Origin: Pseudophaeomoniella oleicola
Lineage: Eukaryota; Ascomycota; Eurotiomycetes; Phaeomoniellales; Phaeomoniellaceae
Length of the DNA stretch: 64,000 nucleotides
Reading direction: 5' to 3'
Assembly: GCA_003868215.1 (NCBI GenBank)
Contig: QWDQ01000016.1
Span: 62,001-126,000 of the forward strand
This document shows positions 1 through 9,395 of the stretch, one piece after another. The notes under the pieces are model-generated. The model was not told where the DNA came from, made no database searches, and was given only the letters and a program-made list of their open reading frames with translations. A program made the translations under genes and the position numbers. Within the stretch, counting starts at the first letter, position 1. Each line of letters opens with the position of its first letter.

Positions 1-1137
1 CACCACGAAGATCGACCACGTCGGAGGCCCCGTCAGCTACCGACGCTGGAGATCTCTCAACGCTTTCCTTGCCGCCAGATCTACAAGATGCAGACGTGAG
101 CATATTATCTACTACATCTTCGACTTCAAAGACAGGGAAAGCAAACGGTGCTTCTAAAAAGGAGAGAGCGGAAGGGGACGCTTCAGGAGAGAAAGAGAAG
201 GAAAAAGAGAAAGAGAAAGATACAGTTGGGATAGAGGTACGTATATCGCATTGCTATTCCTGCCGTGCTTCTACTCCTTCTTATCCTAATTCTATACACC
301 AATCGTACCACCGTGCTCTAACATCGATTTCAGGATCTACTTCTACCACGGACTCTTCTCAACCGCCTAGCCCGTGGCGTTCTTCCTCCGAACACTAGCA
401 TATCAAAGGATGCACTTCTCGCTATAACCAAAGCCTCTTCGGTCTTCATATCTCATCTTGCGTCCACTGCCGACAGCTTAACGACCAAGAAGACCATCTC
501 TCCTCAAGATGTGCTCACTGCTCTGGAGGAAATCGAATGGGGCCATCTCCGGGGTAAATGTGAAGGAGAACTCAAAATATGGGAAGACGTATCTAAAGGG
601 AAACGAAGAGGATACAGAGAAAGAGTGAAAGCTAGAGAAAGTGGAGTGAGCGTAGCAACATCAGCAGGCGGCGAAGCAGGAGACCAAGATGAAACTGAAG
701 AACGAGCAGGGAAACGACCGAAGGTTGATGACATCTTCCTACAATATGCTGCCCAACCGCAATCCTCCTCTCCCCTTCAACAACAAAACGGCACATCTCA
801 ATCAGTCCCCCCATCATCATCAAACCAACATCCTCCCCACCCCAACCCCCACCTCCAACAAGACCACCCCATGGCCGACCACGACCCCGAAGACCCAGAC
901 GAAACCCAACCCGAAGAAGCAGAAGCGGATCCAGAAGACGACGACGACGAAGATCCCGAAGCCCCTTCCTCCGAATCCTCATCCGAAGAAGAGCAAGACG
1001 ACGAAGACGAAGACGGTTACGGCCCCGATGCTCAATTACGTCGAGACATCATTTTGAACGGCGGTGGCGGTGGTTCTGGAGCAGGAGCGGGAATGGGAGT
1101 GGACGGGGACACGGGTGATGAAGATGATAGCGATTGA
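1..1137 (+). CDS. DPB4: DNA polymerase epsilon subunit D / Dpb4 (histone-fold), 5' end outside window
   Basis: Exons 1-236 (partial) and 334-1137; the intron is 237-333 (GTACGT...TTTCAG, phase 0). The reading frame is open to the window edge, so the start codon lies upstream. After a Ser/Thr-rich and Lys/Glu-rich leader, exon 2 opens directly into a CBF/NF-Y-type histone fold: DLLLPRTLLNRL, then SKDALLAITKASSVFISHLA, then KKTISPQDVLTALEEIEW. This order is characteristic of Dpb4/POLE3, which pairs with Dpb3 in polymerase epsilon and with a partner histone-fold protein in ISW2/CHRAC remodelers. A long tail follows, rich in Pro/Gln and then strongly acidic (runs of D and E), with a Gly-rich patch before the stop. 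Acidic tails are known in this family and may contact histones. NF-YB is the main alternative, but its diagnostic residues are absent and the KKTISPQDV segment favours Dpb4. Confidence 0.88.
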
Positions 1138-1789
1138 TGATTGTGCTGTGCATTGAAAGATACAAAACTACTAGAAAAGAAAGGAAAGGAAAAGATTCAG
1201 TCAGTCAATCAGTAATACATACATACATTACTTATTCATGAAAACTCATGATCTCTCTGAGAGCAAGCTCTTTCTCTTCCGTGTCTATCCATCCTTCCTT
1301 CCCTTCTTTCCCTTCCCTCCCCTCTCACCCAAAACCTTTATGAAGGAAAGGAAAGGAAAGGAAAAGAAAAGCAAAAATAGATGTATCGATCGATTGTTTG
1401 ATTTAATTGATTGACTGTTTTCTTTTTTCTGAATTGTTTATTTATTCGTGGCTCTGCGTGTGGAAGATATGCCAGACCATACTATGCCTAAGACTATGCT
1501 AATTATTAATAATAAACAACACTGAATATTAAAAAAAAAAAAAAAAAAAGGCCATCCCCATCATCATCTCCTCCTCCTCCTCCTATTCCCTCCTCTTCAT
1601 TCCCTCGTAACCAATCAAAAAAGGAGGTCCTGGTGGAATAGAGTCGTTGAAGCTGTCAAACGGACTTTGTGTGACGAAGGTTCCGGACATTCTTTCGTTC
1701 GTTCATATATATATATATATATATATATATCTCTCTATCTCTCTCGCTCTCATTTGTTTTAATGATAGTTCAATTGTGTTTCAAATCCA
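1138..1789. other. Intergenic: DPB4 3' region with poly(A) and (AT)n tracts
   Basis: No coding potential seen. It holds AAAGG-type purine runs near 1340-1375, an 18-base A tract near 1531-1548, CTC-rich sequence after it and an alternating AT run near 1707-1730 followed by a CT-rich run. It separates two convergent genes, so it should carry both 3' ends. Confidence 0.7.
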
Positions 1790-2146
1790 TCATGTGATTG
1801 GTTGGATGAAGTGCTGAGCAGGAGCACGGTCTGACAGAGGAGCGGATCTGGGTATTATGAGATCTTGCTCTGATGCCGCTGCTGCTGTCGCGACTCCGGC
1901 GCTATATCTCATCGTCGACGTGACGGTTAGAGTCGGGAGGAGTTGATTTGATGCAGCTGTTGTTGTTGTTGGTGTTGTTGTTGAGATGCTGGTGGCTATG
2001 GCAGCGGAGCGTTTGTGTTTGTTGTGGCGGTGGAGATGGAGGTGTAGGTGGTCGTGGTGGTTGTGGTGGTGGAGGGGCTGGGATTGGATGAGGGTGAAGA
2101 GGAGGGCGAAGGCGAGGAGGAGGGTTGTGAGGAGGGGATATGCCAT
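1790..2146 (-). CDS. Small secreted histidine-rich protein (candidate)
   Basis: Single-exon frame of 118 codons. The first 22 or so residues (MAYPLLTTLLLAFALLFTLI) look like a signal peptide, with a short start, an uninterrupted hydrophobic core and then SQP. Residues 25-45 are dominated by His (HHHNHHDHLHLHLHRHNKHKR) and end in a basic KHKR, which is a plausible Kex2-type cleavage site. The rest is Thr/Ala/Ser-rich with no cysteine. The ATG has a good context (caaccATGg). No family is recognised. A His-rich mature region would suit metal binding, but that is inference. Caution: the codons are low-complexity and a second open frame overlaps it, so the frame could be fortuitous. Confidence 0.42.
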   Translation of the reverse strand: MAYPLLTTLLLAFALLFTLIQSQPLHHHNHHDHLHLHLHRHNKHKRSAAIATSISTTTPTTTTAASNQLLPTLTVTSTMRYSAGVATAAAASEQDLIIPRSAPLSDRAPAQHFIQPIT

Positions 2147-3199
2147 GGTTGTAGGTTACAGGCTGCGGCTTTGATGTCGTTGTCGATGTCGAGGTAGAGG
2201 AAGCGGTCGGCCTAGAGAGAGACTCGCTGTCTAAGTCTTTTGACAGCTTTCTCATATATTTCCAACAACTAACTATCGAATGTGTATTTTTTTTCTGCTT
2301 TTGTGCTTGAAGAATGAAGTGGCTTCCTTTAAGCTCTGGAGAGAACAAACGGTCATAAGGTCACTAGATAAAAGATATGACGGAAGAGGCTTGAAAAGGT
2401 GTAGACGTGACCTGAAAACATCACAAGTATACAGGGCTTGGTGGCTGGAAGGTGAAGAAATGGGGATGCAGAGATATGGATCTACATTGTGCCATATACG
2501 GGAGAGTAGTATGAACAGTCGTACTTGTCTCCTAGGGTCTGTGGTGTGACTGCGAGCAAAGGAGGAAGGGCCACGAGGAAAGGTGAGAGAACTGAACACG
2601 ATCGTAAGGGAGGTCAACTAGAACTTCCGAAAAGGGTAATATGGATAGCGGAGCATGCGTTGAGAGGAGAGAGAATGGAATGGAATGGAATGTGGAGCTT
2701 CGGGTAAGAACCAGCCTCCCTTGTCGACCACCGCGTGGAATTCTGGTTTTAAGGCGCATCTTCATGTGATCCTGTCCTCGAGATCCGGGTAGATGTAAAG
2801 GTCATCGGAGGGTGAAGTGAAATGATCAAGATGTTTATTAAACATAATAGCGAAGATTGAGATAGAGAGGAAACTTGTTGAAGGACAGAGCGTAGTTGTG
2901 TATGCGGCCTTGGCATCCGTTGGGTGGTGGTGGTAATTAGTAGTACAAAGCGGCACTTGATCCGTCACTCCACCGATCAACTTACGAATGTCTGCTCTGC
3001 TAACAGTGCTTGCAGTAGTGTCATCTGTCGTCTTGTTCCTGCCGTGCGCATGCCTTCCAAGTTATGCTCGAGGTGTTTCAGATCATATGCTGCGCTGCTC
3101 GTGCATTTCCTAACCACCGCTTGACGATCTCAGGAGTAGGTAGATGGTCTTGGTATCACTTCACTCCTCTTCCCAACCTCATGAACGATATCGCGTCTA
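2147..3199. other. Intergenic, no gene recognised
   Basis: Several short frames exist on both strands, but none has a domain, a consistent splice pattern or a credible start. It should include the promoter of the 1790-2146 minus-strand gene and the 3' region of the esterase. Confidence 0.6.
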
Positions 3200-4284
3200 T
3201 CAGGCAAATGCGTGATCTCTTACTTCCTTTGCACTAACATCCAACGCCTTCTTTGCTGCCTGACTCCATGGCGTCATCTGCAGATATCCATGTGTTAAAT
3301 CGGGGAAATGGTGCCAAGTCACTCGATTCCCTCCACCCGCCTCTTGCAATTTCGAAGCATACTCTACACCGACGTCACGCAGCGGATCGAACCCGCAGGT
3401 GAATACCACGGCTGGCGGCACGTTTCTCAGAGCAGACAACGGTTGCATGCCGGGTGAGATGTACGGATGCGACGGAGGAGTGCCCCGCGGGAGGTAGTGG
3501 TCTGCAAAGGAAAAGATTCCGTTACCTGTTCAAACTAAGTCAACTTGGCACGGTGGAATAAGCTGTAGGACGCACATTCAAGGTAGAGTCCGGTATTATT
3601 CTCCTCTGCAGCTGGCGTATCAAAAGGTATTCGGGCCTCGGGATAGAATAAGGTCTGTGCTTTCATCGGCTTCTTGCCTGCCTGCTTCCTCCTCAAACAT
3701 ATCGCGGCTGTCATGTTCCCTCCTGCGCTATCACCACCACCGAGGATCCGATCAGTGTTGATTCCACGCTCTCTTCCACCATCGGATTGGAGCCAGTCGA
3801 GTACCGCGTCGTACTCATCTAGTTGTACGGGAAATCGCCATTCCGGGGCTAATTTATACTCGACAGCGAACACTACCACGCTACTCTCTTCTGCAAGAAT
3901 CCGTAATCCTTGTTCGAACTCATCGACGGTTCCTACGGTATAGCCACCTCCATGGAAGTAAATCAAGGCCGCTGCTTCACTGGCCTTGCGCCGGTCCTCG
4001 CCGCTTTTGGGATAGAAGACACGAATGGGAATCGTTCCGTGCGGTCCACGGAGCGCTGTGAATTCCACTGAGCCAATTGATGCCTGTTCTACTGTAGGTA
4101 GACTGTGAAATCCGAAGACACTATGGTGGTGACGGCGTTCGTCGTGAAAGTCACCGGCACCACCGAGATGTAGATCGGGGACCTCACTTTTCAACCATGA
4201 CTCAAGCTCTGGATCCAATGTTGACCGAGAGCCTGTTTTGGGGATTTGTTTCTGCGATGAGGCCATCGCTGCCGGCATTGACAA
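3200..4284 (-). CDS. Alpha/beta hydrolase, hormone-sensitive-lipase-type esterase
   Basis: Exons 4284-3576 and 3525-3200; the 50-nt intron is 3526-3575 (GTGCGT...AACAG). Splicing joins LEC to NGIFSFADHYLP and gives 344 aa. The HSL signature is complete. The oxyanion motif HGGG is at residues 111-114 and the nucleophile is Ser186 in GDSAGG. The probable acid is Asp283 in GFDPLRD, and His315 is in LTHGYL. There is no signal peptide, so a cytosolic esterase or lipase acting on small esters or lactones is likely. The substrate cannot be read from the sequence. Fungal members occur both in general metabolism and in detoxification, and nothing nearby suggests a pathway. Length and motif spacing are normal for the family. 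The next upstream gene is more than 2 kb away. Confidence 0.88.
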
Positions 4285-6642
4285 CCAGGAAATCTATGGC
4301 GATCGAGCTGAATGACTCCAAATTGATCAACACTTACCTTTTTCTTTCAAACTGCCTGATCAACTGATGATTCTCGCACGCGGTGTTCGATCACATTTCA
4401 CACGATTTTGTTGTTGGTCATTGTGCTGTCATGACCGCCAATCGTACGAGAAGTGATCGACGTCATCTTTGGTGAATAAAAAATATTATTGAACTGCCTC
4501 TTAAACACACTTTCACTTCCTGTTCTCGCATACCTCGTTGTAAGTACAGTTCCGTGAGAGAAGTAGACAGAAATGTGATACAAGGATCATTCCCAGATAT
4601 AATCTGCGAAATCATGAACAGGTCTCTCACAAAGAATAATGTTGCTATGCTTATCCCGCCTTGAATCGCCAAACAAGAGCCTCAAATGTGGTAGAGATTC
4701 GGGCGGAGAATAGCGACCAATGACCGTGGACCGAACGAGGAGGAAGCAGAATATCACCGAATTGTGACCGAAAAATCCACACCTCCCCCGAAAGTTGTCG
4801 TTCAACCTCTTTTGTCTCTCCAGAGGAGAAGAAGAGGATTTTCTGGAGATGTTGGATATCAGGAGATCTGGAGCCCCCTCCCCAATCTGGAGACGATTAA
4901 GTTCATGGAGAGATATTACCGATTCTGGAGTTGGGATAAATCATAGACATGGGGGAAATGAATTGCATCTGCGTGGTACTTTTTGTAAGACGCCTAGGCA
5001 CCTTCGCTCCTTTTGAGAACAGACATTTCGGTGCATCTGAGCCGCGAACGTGTCGTAGAATTCTTTCTGGTGGTTTCACCGTGGACCTACCTGTGCTCGT
5101 GCGAGCCGCGGAACTAGGGACAAGTGAACTGAGCAGCACTAGCCTTCGGCGTGACGTGGAAGGGGAGGGATAAACAGCCCAATCTCCGCCATGTGGTCAT
5201 TAGCATCGATATATCATAGTAATAGATTCAAAAGGAAGTTTTTCTCAGCCTTCTGATTGGTTTCAAATCGCGTGAACATCACATTGGCATCGAGTCGTGA
5301 CGAAGATAGAAATGACGTCGATGAGTTTGTAGGGAAAGGGAGTCTCTTCCATGTCGCTTCCATTGCGGAGTGGTCGGTCCTTTTCTCGGCCTTACTCAAC
5401 CCCAAAGTTGGTTTCTGATACCTTGGAGCCCCCAGGAGACGATCATTGCCATGGGACGGAGAATTGCAACACAGACGATGTGACGACGATGACCATGGAT
5501 GAGTAGATCCAAGTTGAAGATGTAACCTGCCTCGCCTGCTCACCTGCCGGCCGAATACCGTGGGGCATGATGTGCGAGCGTGCGAGACGTTATCGAGACA
5601 GGATGCCGCTTTTGCTTTGCTATTCGGAGTTCCTACACTCACAGCGACATGCATCATCGAGTCATGTTCAAGGTGGTCATAACGTATCCTGACGATGATG
5701 CTGGTTGCAGGAACAGGATGGAGGTTCCTAAGAGGAAGGATAACAGTACATGATCCTTCATCGCTTTTCCAAGTTATCCCTCTGCAGGTGCCGTGTCAAG
5801 TATACAGTAATACGAGATCACAATGAGAAGATTTGACGCTTTGGTGATTTACTACTGTAGGGAATTGATGGAGATAGATCGCAACGTCCGACTCGGGTTC
5901 ACGCATATTTGTAAGTACACGGGCGAAATGGGTAAGGTCATACATACTACGTAGTAGGGACACAAGACTGTACAACACAACGTACTCCATCCAAATGCTT
6001 CCGTTTACTATGGTACTAGCAACTACTATGTACTACGTAGTAATTGCTAATGTAGATCCGATCTCATTCTCTTTGAACGGATATTCCGCACCTACGAGAT
6101 TCTAGTAAGTCGCGAACAATAATAGTAAAGTTCTGGGAATGAAGTCAGGCTCGCAGGGTCCAATGGGAATTAAATTTGCTCACCAAGGGCAAAGGGCAAC
6201 GGCGTCCTTCCTGAACCGTCACCTTTCCCGCTCTACTACGTACTACGTAGTAGTAGTAAACCATCCCTACTAGTAAAAGGTACAGAGTACAATGGCCTTG
6301 AGCCTCCCTCCCGAGAGTGATCATAGGGATGACGTCTGCTTGCCGAGTTTATCTTTTGCGTTCTTCAACGTTCGACTGTCATTGCACGCACGCACGCGCC
6401 GCTCTTGATTTCTGCTCCAGATAGCGGGTCTATGCCCAACTCCGGATGATGCGCTGGGTCCATAGCCATGATCCTTCTATCCACATGCGGGTGCCCCAGA
6501 TCTGGTACTGCCTCGCTGTCAGGATTAAATAAAACCCTCGTCCCATCCCTCATCTGACTGGAAAGTCACGATAGCCACATCTCCCCTCCTCTTTTTCGTG
6601 CCCTGCCCATCCCACCGTATAGACTGAACTGCGCCGGACAAG
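4285..6642. other. Intergenic 2.4 kb, no gene recognised; upstream region of the hexose transporter
   Basis: The longest open frame here (5214-5657, minus) has no recognisable motif and poor amino-acid texture. The notable content is three copies of a 12-bp palindrome at 5945-6252, annotated separately. The 300 bp before the transporter ATG form its probable core promoter. Confidence 0.55.
5945..6252. promoter_or_regulatory. Three identical 12-bp palindromes TACTACGTAGTA
   Basis: Perfect copies lie at 5945-5956, 6031-6042 and 6241-6252. Each is its own reverse complement with a TACGTA core. The third is embedded in a longer TACTACG/TAGTAG run. They sit about 390-700 bp upstream of the hexose transporter start. 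Three copies of a 12-mer in 310 bp is far above chance for otherwise unbiased sequence. They may be binding sites for a dimeric regulator, or simply an expanded palindromic repeat of the kind common in fungal intergenic DNA. Confidence 0.45.
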
Positions 6643-8603
6643 ATGGGTATTCAGGGTATGCTCGCAAAGAAGAAGGCGCAATTAGACCCCAATGCCAATT
6701 CCAGTAGTGCCTCAACCGTGCATGAAACACGCGAAGATGGCCTCCGGGAAAAGGGCATCCATCAAGATGAATCCCCAATCCCCTTTCTGACGGCACGGAC
6801 ATTCTTCATGGGTGTGCTCGTTAGCATGGGAGGTATTGTCTTCGGATATGACACTGGTCAGATCTCGGGATTCTTGGAGATGCAAGACTTTCTTCGCAAC
6901 TTCGGTGAACGCCAATCTGACGGAAGCTATGCTTTTTCCGATGTTCGCAGCGGTCTCATAGTTGGATTGGTATGTTTTCAGAACCCCCCGTCCTTGTCGC
7001 CATGGTCTCTGTTGGCTAATTTGGTGAAGCTGTCCATTGGAACTCTCATCGGTGCTCTCGTCGCTGCACCACTTGCTAATACGAAGGCTCTTGGTCGAAA
7101 GTACAGTGTCTGCTTTTGGTGCATCATCTTCAGTGTCGGGCTCATTGTTCAAATATCTGCTATTCACCCGCGTTGGTATCAGATCATGATTGGACGTATC
7201 ATTTCCGGTCTCGGAATTGGCGCGCTGTCCGTCCTTGTGCCAATGGTAAGATCTTCCGCGATCCCCGGTCAATATCCAGTCTCTGACGTACACAGTATCA
7301 AGGTGAAAGCGCCCCAGATCACATTCGAGGCGCTATTGTCTGCTGCTACCAATTATTCATCACGTTCGGTATCTTGATCGCGTACCTCATCAATTTCGGA
7401 ACCGAGCGCATCAACAACACCGCCTCGTGGCGCATCGTTATAGGTATCAGCTTCCTTTGGGGCATCATACTGGGCTTCGGCATCCTATTCTTCCCAGAGA
7501 CACCCCGTTTCGATTTTCGTCACAGCAGACATGACAAGGCTAGGACCTCGGTTGCCAGGTTTCACGGTGTCCCCGAGCATCACTCCCTCGTCAACAGGCA
7601 ACTTCAAGAGATGGCCGAGAAATTGGAAATGGAACAAGAAGGTGGTGACCACCCTTGGTACGAGATCTTCACCGGACCCCGGATGTTCTACCGTACGATA
7701 CTCGGTATGACTGTTCAAGCCCTCCAGCAACTCACCGGGGCCAACTACTTCTTCTATTACGGCACCACCATCTTCACTTCTGTCGGTATCTCCAATTCCT
7801 TTGTGACGCAAATTATCCTCGGTGCTGTCAACGTGGTTACGACGTTTCCCGGTTTGTACTTCGTTGAGAAGTATGGTCGCCGCAAGTGCTTGGTCACCGG
7901 TCAGTTGTGGCAGTTCATGTGTTTCATGGTGTTCGCCTCCTTGGGCGCGTTCAAACTTCGAAATGACGACGGTTCGTATAACCAATCCATTGGCTATGCG
8001 ATGATCATTTTCGCTTGCCTCTTCATCGCTTCTTTCGCTAGTACATCTGGCCCAATTTCTTGGGCTGTCGTTGCTGAAATATATCCTGGACGTTATCGCT
8101 CACAATGTATCTCATTGTGCAGCGCATCCAATTGGATGTTCAACTTCTTGCTGGCTTTCTTCACACCATTCATCACCTCGGACATCAACTTCAAGTACGG
8201 ATACGTCTTCGCCGGCTGCAATTTGGCCGGGGCTTTGATTGTATATTTCTTCCTGCCTGGTAAGTTATCAATGTACCCGTCTTTCAGAAAGCCCCCACTA
8301 ACGATGATCCAAGAATCTGCAGGAAAATCCCTGGAGGAGGTGGATACCATGTACTTGATGCATGTCTCACCACTCAAGAGTTCGAACTGGGTACCACCGC
8401 AGGGCGAAGAGCTCATCACAGCTGACCGTTTGATGTTGAACAAGGGTGCCAGAGGGATCAACAAGAGAAGTGAGGCCGGCATGGGAGAAGGAGCACATAT
8501 CGAAAATCGGCCGGGAGCCGATGATTTGCCTGAAGTCCCTATCGAGAGCGGGAACAGACACACTATGGGTTCTGGTGTTAGGGGACACTCCTTTGCACAC
8601 TGA
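6643..8603 (+). CDS. MFS sugar porter: hexose transporter or glucose sensor (RCO-3/Hxt-like)
   Basis: Exons 6643-6969, 7030-7245, 7296-8259 and 8314-8603 encode 598 aa. Introns are 6970-7029 (60 nt, branch GCTAAT), 7246-7295 (50 nt) and 8260-8313 (54 nt). It is a twelve-helix sugar porter. TM1 carries GYDTGQISG at residues 68-76. GRKYSV and GRIISGLGIG follow, then the YQGESAPDHIRG segment restored across intron 2. Next come PETPR, the TM7 motif QQLTGANYFFYYGTTIF with its sugar-contacting QQ, and a GPISWAVVAEIYPGRYRSQ segment. The tail after TM12 is about 110 aa, hydrophilic and longer than in plain transporters. FGYDTGQISGF resembles glucose-regulator types such as RCO-3, so a sensing role is possible. 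Substrate (glucose, other hexose or xylose) is inference. It acts at the plasma membrane. Introns 1 and 3 are multiples of three without stops, so unspliced messages would still read through. Confidence 0.9.
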
Positions 8604-9001
8604 AGATTTTGTATAGGAAGAAGCTTGCATATTGCTGACATGGAGAATATGATGTCATGAGGCGATTGTTATCATCATTCCATAGAAGAGAGAGAGAGAG
8701 AGCATATTAATATATAGATGACAGGTCCCCGAGAGAGTCTGTGTTGACGTATCTTGTGAGTGTGCTTGTTGTTCAAGAGGCTGTTATATGACACATCAAT
8801 ATGAACCTAGTGATGGTATGTACTTCACTATTCTGGAATGGTGGTGGCAGTATTGCCGCTGCAAACCCGCATGAAAGCAATGCCTCTTTTTGGTAGAGGA
8901 TAAATGGCATTGACTTACACAAAGAAAACCCCATTCATACATTTTGTATGATCCACATGCATGATCAGTACAGCCGACTCGGATTTTGGTCAGGGAAGCC
9001 A
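8604..9001. other. 3' flank of hexose transporter; short (GA)n repeat
   Basis: A GA dinucleotide run near 8688-8702 is followed by AT-rich sequence. No supported coding region. A few amino-acid stretches downstream of the HET relic on the minus strand are interrupted and unrecognisable. Confidence 0.5.
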
Positions 9002-9395
9002 CTACACAATTGTGCCGTAGATCTGTAACTGCGTCCGTACGTTCCATTTCCAAAGTTCGTCTTCCCTGTCCCATGATGCTGCAATAGCATTGATGAAGTC
9101 TATTGCCTTGTCGCTGTCGTCTGCTCCGGCGCCAAACCACATGACTACCCTCGAAGCTTCTTCGTAGATGTGTGCAATGCGGGTGACCTGGTGATTCCAT
9201 TCTGAAACAATCTTCTGGTTTATGCATAACTGGTCGGCTCACAACCTGGAGCTCGATTTTAGATAACCTTGCTGCTTTCAAGCTTCGAGATATGGTACAA
9301 GTTATATTGAATTTCAAATCTTGCCCGTTTATCTAGAGGTCACATTCACCTTCAGGGCCCCTACATAGCTGAGCGCTATGTGTGCTCATTTCGGC
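9002..9395 (-). pseudogene. Broken HET (heterokaryon incompatibility) domain gene fragment
   Basis: Read on the minus strand, the three hallmark blocks of a HET domain appear in the right order, but spread over different frames with interruptions. An ALSYV block lies near 9365-9385. An ING...KFNITCTISRSLKAA block lies near 9255-9330. A long intact stretch follows at 9240-9002, with ADQLCINQKIVSEWNHQVTR and RIAHIYEEASRVVMWFGAGA. Known HET proteins carry VALSYVWG, LW-DALCINQ and ARIYxxA-xVxVWLG in this order. About three breaks are visible and no intron placement removes them all. The part after the third block ends quickly, so most of the C-terminus is lost. The substitution pattern would suit mutation of G:C to A:T as in RIP, which is inference. 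HET genes are typical of unstable accessory regions in this group. Confidence 0.75.

Noticed and set aside
5214-5657. 147-codon minus-strand open frame
   Set aside because: No motif, odd composition (His/Ser/Arg-rich), no intron signals and no neighbour context; likely chance.
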